From Pseudonocardia kunmingensis (GTDB lineage Bacteria > Actinomycetota > Actinomycetes > Mycobacteriales > Pseudonocardiaceae): a stretch of DNA of 64,000 bases. How positions within the stretch are numbered: position 1 is the first letter of the stretch; each line of letters begins with the position of its first letter. The position numbers were made by a program, and so were the translations under genes. The DNA is taken from the NCBI RefSeq assembly GCF_006716445.1, contig NZ_VFPA01000005.1, positions 372,001-436,000 of the forward strand, in the 5' to 3' direction. The notes below the pieces were generated by a model. That model saw only the letters and a list, made by a program, of their open reading frames with translations. It had not been told where the DNA came from and did not search any database. Below, piece by piece: positions 56,896 to 64,000 of the stretch.

Positions 56896-57468
56896 CTACT
56901 GCGGGTGCTCGTGCCGGTCCGGCGGCGCGCCGGGTGCGGGCCACGCCGACGCCAGCAGCGCCCGGGTCTCGGACAGCAGCTGCGGGATCACCTTCGTCTG
57001 CCCGACGACGGCGATGAAGTTGGCGTCGCCGCCCCAGCGCGGCACCACGTGCTGGTGCAGGTGCTCGGCGAGCGACCCGCCGGCGACCGTGCCCAGGTTG
57101 AGCCCGACGTTGAACGCGTGCGGCGCCGCCACCCGCTTCATCGCCCGCACCGCCGCCTGCGTGAACACCATCAGCTCCGCCGCCTCGTCGGCGTCGAGGT
57201 CCTCGAGCTCGGCGACGTGGCGGTAGGGCAGCACCATCAGGTGCCCCGGGTTGTAGGGGTGCAGGTTCAGCACCGCGTAGACCGTCGCCCCGCGCGCCAC
57301 GACCAGGCCCTCCTCGTCGGACAGGCCCGGGATGCGGCAGAACGGGCACCCGGTGGAGCCGGCCTCCTTGATGTAGGCCAGCCGGTGCGGGGTCCACAGC
57401 CGCCGGAACCCGTCGGGCGTCCCGACGCCGTCCCGCGGCTCCAGGTCGGGGTCGCCCGGGTCGGTCAT
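56896..57468 (-). CDS. HIT-family protein, diadenosine polyphosphate hydrolase/phosphorylase-like
   Basis: 190 residues. HIT motif HLHQHVVPR (HxHxH) with a zinc-binding-like CPFC near the N-terminus, ending GFRRLWTPHRLAYIKEA at the start. Probably hydrolyses or phosphorolyses AP4A-like nucleotides. ATG at 57468. In the mycobacterial order it lies directly between thrS and pgsA; here 740 bases with palindromes separate it from thrS. Confidence 0.93.
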   Translation of the reverse strand: MTDPGDPDLEPRDGVGTPDGFRRLWTPHRLAYIKEAGSTGCPFCRIPGLSDEEGLVVARGATVYAVLNLHPYNPGHLMVLPYRHVAELEDLDADEAAELMVFTQAAVRAMKRVAAPHAFNVGLNLGTVAGGSLAEHLHQHVVPRWGGDANFIAVVGQTKVIPQLLSETRALLASAWPAPGAPPDRHEHPQ

Positions 57469-57635
57469 GGAGCGATCCTATGCGCGGCTGCCCACGAGTC
57501 GGGGCCACGCCCTCCCGCGGCCGACGCACTCCCGTCGGCACCTGGAGCGCGGGCCGCATGCGCTCGCCGGCTTCGATCACGCGGCGGCGCGGGTCCTCAC
57601 GACCGCGTTCACGTCCCCCTCGCCGGGGTGATCGC

Positions 57636-57683
57636 CAGGAGTGGTGTGAGGGCGACAGAACTGACGCCCTCACACCACTCCTG
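57636..57683. repeat. 19-bp perfect hairpin in the thrS-HIT gap
   Basis: CAGGAGTGGTGTGAGGGCG pairs perfectly with 57665-57683; loop ACAGAACTGA. GATC follows close on both outer sides, extending the symmetry imperfectly. Not the same family as the GACGAACGGCACT palindrome; could be another dispersed element or an RNA hairpin. Confidence 0.8.
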
Positions 57684-58144
57684 CTGATCATGGCTGTTCC
57701 CGCGTTCCGCGGAACGCGCCCGTCCACGACCCCGTCGACGTCATGGGTCCTCGGCCCGCGGTCGCAGACCCATGGTGTCGATATGGTCAGGGAATCCTTC
57801 TGTGGGCGCGCCGTTCCCGGCTCGAGGCCACTGCCGCCCGCCCCGGCCCGGGGCCTTCGGCGCAGTCCCCCCGGTCCCCCTGGCCCCGTCCCGTCGGCGA
57901 CGTGGCCGGGTCGGGCCGACTATCGAAATAGTGTGGTCGGCCGGGCGGCCGTCCCCGACATGGCCCAGGCCCGTTCCGGACCAGAACGTCGCTGCCGGGT
58001 GGGTGCTCACCTGGCTGCGGTCCCGATCCACCCCGCCCCGGTGATCATCGGACCGGCCCGCGGACATCCAGGCGCCCTTGATCGTCGGGAACGGGACATG
58101 CGCTGCACGGGGAGCGTGTTGCCCAATCGCCAGGCTCCCATCCG

Positions 58145-58193
58145 GACGAACGGCACCCTCGTCGGTACCTAGCCGACGAAAGTGCCGTTCGTC
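58145..58193 (-). repeat. Dispersed palindrome, copy D, downstream of thrS
   Basis: In minus-strand orientation it reads GACGAACGGCACTTTCG in the left arm and has loop CTAGGTA; the two positions that differ between arms form G-U pairs in minus-strand RNA, supporting a role in the thrS transcript. It lies 16 bases after the thrS stop codon. The right flank CCGG matches copies A and C. Confidence 0.85.
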
Positions 58194-58208
58194 AGGCGGG
58201 TGAACGTC

Positions 58209-60260
58209 TCACGGGGTCGCTGCGAACACGTCCCCGGTCGGCGAGGTGTTCGTGCGGCTGGCGATCCAGTCCACCACGGCGGCCACCGCGTCGGCCGCGG
58301 GCATGCCGTTGAGCTGGCTGCCGTCGCGGAACCGGAAGCTGACCGCGCCCGCCTCGGCGTCGCGGCCACCCACCAGCAGCATGAAGGGCACCTTCTGCAG
58401 CGTGTGGGTGCGGATCTTCTTCTGCATCCGGTCGTCGCTCGCGTCCACCTCCACGCGCACGCCCTTCGCCCGCAGCTGCGCCGCGACGTCGGTGACGTAG
58501 GGCACCTGCTCGTCGGTGACCGGGATGGCCACGACCTGCACGGGCGCGAGCCAGGCCGGGAACGCCCCGGCGTAGTGCTCGGTGAGCACGCCGAAGAACC
58601 GCTCGATGGAGCCGAACAGCGCGCGGTGGATCATCACCGGCTGCCGGCGGGACCCGTCGGCAGCCGTGTACTCCAGGTCGAACAGCCCCGGCTCCATGAG
58701 GTCGACCTGGATGGTCGAGAGCTGCCAGCTGCGCCCGATGGCGTCCTTGACCTGCACGCTGATCTTGGGCGCGTAGAACGCGGCCCCGCCCGGGTCGAGC
58801 ACCAGCTCCAGCCCGCTGGCCTCGGCGGCCTCGCGCAGGGCGTTCGTGGCGCGCTCCCAGTCCTCGTCGGAGCCGATCGACTTCTCCGGGTCGCGGGTGG
58901 ACAGCTCCAGGTAGAAGTCGTCCATGCCGTAGTCGCGCAGCAGGTCGAGCACGAACTGCAGCAGCGAGCGGATCTCGCCCAGCATCTGCTCCTGCGTGCA
59001 GTAGATGTGGGCGTCGTCCTGGCTGAAGCCGCGCGCCCGGGTGAGCCCGTGCACCACGCCCGACTTCTCGTAGCGGTACACGCCGCCGAACTCGAACAGC
59101 CGCAGCGGCAGCTCCCGGTACGACCGCCCGCGCGCCCGGAAGATCAGGTTGTGCATCGGGCAGTTCATCGGCTTCAGGTAGTAGTCCTGCCCCTGCTTGC
59201 GCACGGTGCCGTCGGCGTTGCGCTCCTCGTCGAGGTGCATCGCCGGGTACATGCCCTCGCGGTACCAGGACAGGTGCCCCGAGGTCTCGAACAGCTGCGC
59301 CTTGGTGATGTGCGGGGTGTTGACGAACTCGTAGCCCGCCTCCTCGTGGCGGCGCCGCGAGTAGTCCTCGAGCTCCTTGCGGATCACCCCGCCCTTCGGG
59401 TGGAAGACCGGCAGCCCGGAGCCGATCTCGTCCGGGAACGAGAACAGGTCCAGCTCGGCGCCCAGGCGGCGGTGGTCGCGGCGCTCGGCCTCGGCGATCC
59501 GCTCCAGGTGCGCGTCGAGGGCCTCCTGGCTCTCCCACGCGGTGCCGTAGATCCGCTGCAGCTGCGGGTTCTTCTCGTCGCCGCGCCAGTAGGCGGCGGC
59601 GCTGCGCATCAGCTTGACCGCCGGGATGAACTTGGTGGTGGGCAGGTGCGGGCCGCGGCACAGGTCGGACCAGACGGTCTCACCGGTGTGCGCGTGCACG
59701 TTGTCGTAGATGGTGAGCTCGCCGGACGCGTCCACCTCCACGACGTCCTCACCGGGAGCACCCTTGAGGTCGATCAGCTCCAGCTTGTACGGCTCGTCCG
59801 CGAGCTCCTTGCGGGCGTCCTCGCGCGAGTCGAAGCGGCGGCGGGAGAACCGCTGCCCGGCCTTGATGATCTTCTTCATGGCCGACTCGAGCTTGCTCAG
59901 GTCGTCCGGGGTGAAGGGCTCCTCGACGTCGAAGTCGTAGTAGAAGCCGTCGGTGATGGGCGGGCCGATGCCGAGCTTGGCGTCCGGGCGCAGCTGCTGC
60001 ACGGCCTGCGCGAGCACGTGGGCGGCCGAGTGCCGGATGACGCTGCGGCCGTCGTCGGTGTCGGCGGCGACCGGCTCGACCTCCACCTCGGACTCCGGCG
60101 ACCACGCGAGATCGCGCAGCTGCCCGCCGGAGTCGCGGACGACGACCACGGCTGCGGGGCCCGCGGTGGGCAACCCCGCTTCCCGCACCGCGGTGCCGGC
60201 CGTCGTCCCGGCCGGCACCCGGACGGGGGCGGACGCGGGACGGGGTGCGGGCGCGGACAC
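58209..60260 (-). CDS. thrS: Threonyl-tRNA synthetase
   Basis: 683 residues. N-terminal TGS-like domain (VRVPAGTTAGTAVREAG), then the editing domain HSAAHVLAQAVQQLRP, the class II catalytic core with motifs PHLPTTKFIPAVKLM, LRLFEFGGVYRYEKSGVVHG and ARGFSQDDAHIYC, and a C-terminal anticodon-binding domain. GTG start at 60260 was chosen because GGAGGT stands 5 bases upstream; the longer open frame adds an Arg-rich segment not typical of ThrRS. No T-box leader can be seen. Confidence 0.96.
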   Translation of the reverse strand: MSAPAPRPASAPVRVPAGTTAGTAVREAGLPTAGPAAVVVVRDSGGQLRDLAWSPESEVEVEPVAADTDDGRSVIRHSAAHVLAQAVQQLRPDAKLGIGPPITDGFYYDFDVEEPFTPDDLSKLESAMKKIIKAGQRFSRRRFDSREDARKELADEPYKLELIDLKGAPGEDVVEVDASGELTIYDNVHAHTGETVWSDLCRGPHLPTTKFIPAVKLMRSAAAYWRGDEKNPQLQRIYGTAWESQEALDAHLERIAEAERRDHRRLGAELDLFSFPDEIGSGLPVFHPKGGVIRKELEDYSRRRHEEAGYEFVNTPHITKAQLFETSGHLSWYREGMYPAMHLDEERNADGTVRKQGQDYYLKPMNCPMHNLIFRARGRSYRELPLRLFEFGGVYRYEKSGVVHGLTRARGFSQDDAHIYCTQEQMLGEIRSLLQFVLDLLRDYGMDDFYLELSTRDPEKSIGSDEDWERATNALREAAEASGLELVLDPGGAAFYAPKISVQVKDAIGRSWQLSTIQVDLMEPGLFDLEYTAADGSRRQPVMIHRALFGSIERFFGVLTEHYAGAFPAWLAPVQVVAIPVTDEQVPYVTDVAAQLRAKGVRVEVDASDDRMQKKIRTHTLQKVPFMLLVGGRDAEAGAVSFRFRDGSQLNGMPAADAVAAVVDWIASRTNTSPTGDVFAATP

Positions 60261-60368
60261 GGGAGACCTCCACAGGTTTCGGACCCGGGCGCGGACCGCC
60301 CGAGGTGCACCGATGCTAGTCAGGGTCCGCGAGCCGGTTTCCGGCACGCCGCCCACCGGTGGGACGCA

Positions 60369-61910
60369 CTAGCCCAGGCGGTGCAGCCCCGCGAGCACGC
60401 GACGCATCGTCGTGAGGTCCGCGACCCACGCCTGGCGGAGCACGGCCGGCGTGAACACGGGCCGGGGCGGCGTCGTCACCGGCGCGGGCCGGCGGCGTGG
60501 CAACGCCCCCACCGGGGGCAGCGCGAGCACCGCGAGCGCCCCCGAGCGCGTCACCGGCGAGCCCCCGTCGACCGCGACCAGCGCCGGTTCCTGTCCCCCG
60601 CTGCCACCGGTCGGGCGCGGCCGCGGGAGGGCGGGCGCGGGCGGCCGGGCGAGCGGGTGCCCACCGGACGGGTCCGGCTGCGGGCCGCCCGCCTCCGCCG
60701 ACGAGCGGGGCGACGGGGCCTGCCGAGGCACCGCAGCTCGGTGGGGATCCGGGGCCTGGCGGGGCACCGGGGTCCGGTGGGGCGCCGGTGCTTCGCCGGG
60801 CACCGGGGCGGGCCGCCCGCCGAGCGGCACCGGGCGCATCGACGGCACCGTGGACTGCGCGTCGAGCGCGGGTCCGCCCGGGTCGGGCGGACCGGCGGGA
60901 CGGTCGGACCACGCAGAGCCGCGACCCGTGTCCCGGACGCCGGACGCAACGGCGGCACCGGGCGGTTCCGCCGGCGCCCGCAGGTCCGCGGGAGCCGGCG
61001 GGCGGGCCGCGGGCGGGCCACCGGCCGGTGCGTCCGGGACGCGGTCCGCGCGGGTATGCGAGGCGCCGACCGCGCGCGGTCGTGGCGCCGGTGGCCGGGG
61101 CGCGGCAGCACGACCTCCTGCGGGATCGGAGGCGGCGGGACCTGCGGTGGCGAAGTCGGGGCCTGCGGCGTCCGACGCTCCGGAGCCGCCGGGCGGCACC
61201 GGGCCGGGCGACGGGAGCGACCCGCCGGGCAGGCGGGGCTGCGGGCCGGTGTCGGCGAGGCCACCGCCCCGTTCCGCCGCGGCACGGCGCCGGCCCTCCT
61301 GGGGCGCGACCGGGGCCTGCGCACCGCTCGATCCCCCGTCCCGGAGATCGGCAGAGCCGGCCTCACGACCGTCCCCGCCGCGGAGGTGGCCCTCCTGACG
61401 TACGGGGGACGCCGGATCGGCGGGTGGGGTCGTGGTGAACCGCGGGAGGGCGGCCGGGCGGGCCGGCACCCCGGTCGGCGGGGCGCCGGCGTCCGGCGCG
61501 TCCTCGCCTTCCTCGTCGACGGCCGCCGCGACCGCGCGTCGCACCTCGGCGTCGGCGAGCCCGCGCCGGACGGTGGCGATGTCGCCGCGGGCCGGGTCCA
61601 GCCGCACGTGCAGCACCGCACCCTCGCACTCCCGCAGCACGTGGACGGTGGCACCGAGGGTGACGACGAGGTCCTCGAGCCACTCGCCGCGGCCCCGGCC
61701 CATCGCGGCGGCGCTGCGGGCGAGCGCCAGGAGGGCCGTGACGTCGTCGCCGTCGGCGAGCCCGACCTCGGCCAGCACGGCGCCGCTCCCGCGCACCGCC
61801 CGGACGGCCTGCGCCCCCGCGGACCGCAGCAGCCCGGTGAGCAGGGTGGCGAGCGGGGGCCGGTCGGGCACCGCCTCGGGCGCGAGCGGATGGCGGGGAG
61901 CGGGGAGCAT
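60369..61910 (-). CDS. Roadblock/LC7-like protein with very long Pro/Ala linker (paralogue 1)
   Basis: 513 residues. The N-terminal ~130 residues are a degenerate roadblock-like domain (LLTGLLRSAGAQAVRAVRG, EDLVVTLGATVHVLRECEGA, RLDPARGDIATVRRGLADAE). A 350-residue Pro/Ala/Gly/Arg-rich disordered linker follows. The last 30 residues return to a conserved-looking segment, VADLTTMRRVLAGLHRLG. The same end is found in paralogue 4. Start ATG 61910; the open frame upstream is not protein-like. Function unknown; roadblock proteins usually regulate small GTPases. Confidence 0.72.
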   Translation of the reverse strand: MLPAPRHPLAPEAVPDRPPLATLLTGLLRSAGAQAVRAVRGSGAVLAEVGLADGDDVTALLALARSAAAMGRGRGEWLEDLVVTLGATVHVLRECEGAVLHVRLDPARGDIATVRRGLADAEVRRAVAAAVDEEGEDAPDAGAPPTGVPARPAALPRFTTTPPADPASPVRQEGHLRGGDGREAGSADLRDGGSSGAQAPVAPQEGRRRAAAERGGGLADTGPQPRLPGGSLPSPGPVPPGGSGASDAAGPDFATAGPAASDPAGGRAAAPRPPAPRPRAVGASHTRADRVPDAPAGGPPAARPPAPADLRAPAEPPGAAVASGVRDTGRGSAWSDRPAGPPDPGGPALDAQSTVPSMRPVPLGGRPAPVPGEAPAPHRTPVPRQAPDPHRAAVPRQAPSPRSSAEAGGPQPDPSGGHPLARPPAPALPRPRPTGGSGGQEPALVAVDGGSPVTRSGALAVLALPPVGALPRRRPAPVTTPPRPVFTPAVLRQAWVADLTTMRRVLAGLHRLG

Positions 61911-62019
61911 CAGGGAAGAGTCTCTCGGTGAGCAGGAGCAACGACGGCCCACCCGGCGGGTGGTGCCACCCCTGCGCCGACCGGCGATCGGCGACGGGGC
62001 GCCGCACGCCCGCGTGGTG

Positions 62020-62589
62020 TCACGGATCGCGCGACGGCGGCGGCAGGGCGGCGGGCGGTGCCGGCCGCCCCCGGAACGTCGGCCGCGCGCCGCCCGGCGC
62101 CCGCGGCGGTGCGGGCCGGGGGTGCGGGAGCGCGGGCGGCGGTCCCGCGGGGAGGATCCACGCCCCGCCGATCGGCCGCCGGCTGGTGCTCGGCCCGGCG
62201 GCGAGCGCCGCGTCGGGCACCTCCCGCAGCCGCCGCCGGGTGCGCTCGACGGCACTGCGCGGACCGTCGACGAGGACGGACAGCGCCAGCGGCCCGCCAC
62301 CGGGGTCGGGCACGGCCCGCACGAGCTGGTGCCACGTGCCACCCAGGCCCACCACCAGCTCCGGCCGGGCCGAGCCGAGCAGCCCGACGGCGACCCGGAC
62401 GAGCTCGGCCGCCGCGGCGGCCACGATCTCCGGGTCGCCGGAACCGCGCCCGTCCCAGCCGTCGAGCACCATCCCGCTGCCGACGTCGACGAGCGCCACG
62501 GCCCGCACCCGGGAGTCGCGCAGCAGCGGGCCGAGCACGGTCACGAGCCCGTCGGCGCGGACGGTGACGGCGTGCCGGTGACGTGCCAC
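62020..62589 (-). CDS. Roadblock/LC7-like protein (paralogue 2)
   Basis: 189 residues. Core about 1-125: VTVLGPLLRDSRVRAVALVD, SGMVLDGWDGRGSGD, then ELVVGLGGTWHQLVRAVPDP and ALSVLVDGPRSAVERTRRRL. The Pro/Arg-rich tail (about 135-189) is likely disordered. GTG start at 62589 is preceded by a G-rich ribosome site. Family assignment is by resemblance to the other three adjacent paralogues. Confidence 0.7.
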   Translation of the reverse strand: MARHRHAVTVRADGLVTVLGPLLRDSRVRAVALVDVGSGMVLDGWDGRGSGDPEIVAAAAAELVRVAVGLLGSARPELVVGLGGTWHQLVRAVPDPGGGPLALSVLVDGPRSAVERTRRRLREVPDAALAAGPSTSRRPIGGAWILPAGPPPALPHPRPAPPRAPGGARPTFRGRPAPPAALPPPSRDP

Positions 62590-62617
62590 GGATCCCCCCG
62601 CTCCCGCGCCGCCCGGC

Positions 62618-63061
62618 TCAGCGGTGGCCGGTGCCGGCCGGGAAGAACGCCTGCCCGTCGGCGGGCGGGCGCGGCGCGACGACCGGGTTGCCCATGTAGA
62701 ACTGCTGCTCGATCATCCGCAGGTCGCGGCGCGCCATCGCCAGGTTGGCCTGCGCCCGGTTGAGCACGAGGTAGAAGAACAGCTTCTCGTCGGGGTTGCC
62801 GCGCACCGGGCGGATCAGGTGGTACTGGGTGTCGAGGGTGATCAGGATGTCCTCGATCGTCTCGCGCAGGCCCAGCTTCTCCATGAGGTCGAGCTTGGTG
62901 CGCACGACGTCGCTGTTGCCGGGTGCGGCGACCTCGAGGTCGAACTCGGGGCTGCCGCCGCGCGACCCGAGCGTCATGCCGCTGTCGTAGTCGACGACCG
63001 CGACGGCGAAGGCACCCTTGATGTTTCCCGCCATGTCGAGCGCGAGTTCGATATTACTCAT
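62618..63061 (-). CDS. Roadblock/LC7 protein (paralogue 3, most canonical)
   Basis: 147 residues without linker. MAGNIKGAFAVAVVDYDSGM, SPEFDLEVAAPGNSDVVRTK, DILITLDTQYHLIRPVRGNP and FYLVLNRAQANLAMARRDLR match roadblock proteins well. ATG 63061 chosen because GGAGG stands 8 bases upstream; an in-frame ATG 45 bases further up is a less likely start. Upstream DNA is relatively AT-rich for this genome (near 63045-63110) and probably carries a promoter. Confidence 0.85.
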   Translation of the reverse strand: MSNIELALDMAGNIKGAFAVAVVDYDSGMTLGSRGGSPEFDLEVAAPGNSDVVRTKLDLMEKLGLRETIEDILITLDTQYHLIRPVRGNPDEKLFFYLVLNRAQANLAMARRDLRMIEQQFYMGNPVVAPRPPADGQAFFPAGTGHR

Positions 63062-63168
63062 CGTGAACGCCTCCAGTGCAGTTCTGATCGGGGAGAAAAG
63101 GAGCATATCCCGGCCTTCGACGCGCCATTCGCGAGGGCCACCGGGACCGGTATTCGGCACTTCTGGAC

Positions 63169-63945
63169 CTACGCCATCCGGCGGAGCGCGGCGAGCAGCC
63201 TGCGCAGCGTTCCGGCGTCGTTCGCCCACGTGAGGCCGCTTTCCGGGAGCTCGTCGGGTACCGCGGGTGCGGCCTCGGCCGACGCGGGCGGGGGCAGCCG
63301 TGACGGCGGTGCCTCCGCCCGCCGCGGGAGCCCCGTGGCGGAACGGCGCTGCTGGGGAACGGCGGTCCCGGGATGCGCGCCGAGCGCCCGCTCGGACACG
63401 GATCGTGACGACCCCCGCGGCCACGGCGACGGTGTCGGGCCGGTCGCGGACGCTGCGGCCCAGGGCAGAGGGGCACCCGGCAGCGCGGCGAGCGGAACGG
63501 GGCGGACGCCCGCCGGGGACGCGGTCGCCGCAGGTGAGAGGGGCTGCCCCGGCGGCAGCGCTGCGCGCGCGCCGGTCCGGCCACCGCCGGTCAGGCGCTC
63601 CCGCAGGCGCGGTGACGCGAGCTCGCGGCGCGCCGCGGCGAGGTTGCCCCGCTCGCGGTCGAGGCGGAGGTAGACCAGCAGCCGGCCGGTCCCGCCTGCG
63701 CCGACCTGCCGGACCAGGTGGTAGCTGCGGCGCGAGGAGACGACGAGGTCCTCCAGGTCGTCGCCGTCGGTCTCGGCGAGGAACCGGGCGGCCCCGCTCC
63801 CCCACGTCAGGAACCCGGCGGGAACCGGGCCGGCCACGCCACCGGATTCACCGAGCACCTCGCCGGTCGCCGGATCCGCGACGCACGAGTAGCGCGCACC
63901 AGGCAGCCCGAGCAGTTCCTGGAGCGCGTCACCGATCATCGTCAA
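63169..63945 (-). CDS. Roadblock/LC7-like protein with Pro-rich linker (paralogue 4)
   Basis: 258 residues. N-terminal roadblock-like domain (about 1-120: LLGLPGARYSCVADPATGEV, EDLVVSSRRSYHLVRQVGAG, RLLVYLRLDRERGNLAAARR). A Pro/Ala/Ser-rich linker (about 125-230) leads to a C-terminal tail ANDAGTLRRLLAALRRMA that resembles the end of paralogue 1. Start listed is TTG 63945, seven bases after GGAAGGA; ATG 63939 is the alternative. Upstream genes lie beyond the window. Confidence 0.75.
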   Translation of the reverse strand: MTMIGDALQELLGLPGARYSCVADPATGEVLGESGGVAGPVPAGFLTWGSGAARFLAETDGDDLEDLVVSSRRSYHLVRQVGAGGTGRLLVYLRLDRERGNLAAARRELASPRLRERLTGGGRTGARAALPPGQPLSPAATASPAGVRPVPLAALPGAPLPWAAASATGPTPSPWPRGSSRSVSERALGAHPGTAVPQQRRSATGLPRRAEAPPSRLPPPASAEAAPAVPDELPESGLTWANDAGTLRRLLAALRRMA

Positions 63946-64000
63946 GCGCCATTCCTTCCGAGGGTCGGAAATGCTCCCACGGGCTCCCGCCGCACTCTCG

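Larger units (their letters stand above)
57469..58208. other. 740-base non-coding gap rich in palindromes
   Basis: No convincing gene on either strand; open frames here are Arg/Pro-rich without domains. It contains four inverted repeats: 57636-57683 (19-bp stem), 57742-57774 (CATGGGTC/GACCCATG, 17-base loop), 57914-57942 (GGCCGAC/GTCGGCC around ACTAT-CGAA-ATAGT) and the copy D dispersed palindrome at 58145-58193. The conserved thrS-HIT adjacency of other actinobacteria is broken here. Confidence 0.75.

Noticed and set aside
57480..58172. Plus-strand frame of 230 codons in the thrS-HIT gap
   Set aside because: No domain, Arg/Pro-rich, ends in the palindrome left arm (TNGTLVG); a typical false call created by the repeat.
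58182..61931. Plus-strand open frame of 1249 codons over thrS and a roadblock gene
   Set aside because: Antisense shadow; composition is Arg/Gly/Leu-rich and matches no protein family.

Overview
The window is very GC-rich DNA with GTG starts, 4-bp stop/start overlaps and actinobacterial gene content. It most likely comes from a member of the Pseudonocardiales; Pseudonocardia itself is an inference from gene order and composition, not proven. The backbone matches the Mycobacterium tuberculosis hisS-to-thrS segment (Rv2580c-Rv2614c): hisS, metallo-hydrolase, cyclophilin, rel, apt, secF, secD, yajC, ruvB, ruvA, ruvC, then yebC, pdxT, pdxS, pimA, acyltransferase, pgsA, HIT protein and thrS. Accessory blocks are inserted between these anchors.

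Regions. 1-9.6 kb: hisS (cut by the window edge), a metallo-beta-lactamase-fold hydrolase, a membrane-anchored cyclophilin, an inserted carboxylesterase lipoprotein, a four-helix membrane protein with a hairpin over its ribosome site, rel and apt. 8.3-14.1 kb: secF-secD-yajC and an SOS-box-preceded ruvCAB operon. 14.1-17.5 kb: two VOC genes with an AraC regulator, a deletion scar joining remnants of a symporter and a PucR regulator, a methyltransferase and a flavin-binding protein. 17.5-22.1 kb: polA, a flotillin and an NfeD-like partner.

22.1-30.7 kb: a Ter stress module (TerD, TerA-like, CitE-like lyase, PRTase-TRSP, StiP/PRTase-like, HAD, TerB; then TerD and a DUF475/TerC membrane protein on the other strand). 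The enzymes are translationally coupled; one appears to start at CTG, and two start in short tandem repeats that each carry three in-frame start codons. 30.9-35.2 kb: a separate divergent Hsp70 set (J-like/FN3 protein, short Hsp70, GrpE-like protein). 35.3-38.7 kb: yebC, a FhuF-like reductase and a siderophore-binding lipoprotein behind an IdeR-type iron box, and pdxT. 38.7-52.4 kb: dnaE, LysR, malic enzyme, an EF-G2-like GTPase, MFS exporter, an NAD(P)-binding DUF2867-type protein, azlCD with a XRE-cupin regulator, and a GH16 glycosidase. 52.5-60.3 kb: pdxS and the PIM/phosphatidylinositol lipid operon, then thrS. 60.3-64 kb: four divergent roadblock/LC7-like paralogues in a row, two with long Pro/Ala-rich linkers and a similar C-terminal tail.

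A dispersed palindrome (stem 21-22 bp, core GACGAACGGCACT, loop holding TAG) occurs four times, always just after a gene and three times at convergent gene ends. Paired substitutions between copies keep the stem. One copy is split in its loop by a 160-bp MITE-like insertion with 17-bp perfect inverted ends and a CTAG duplication.
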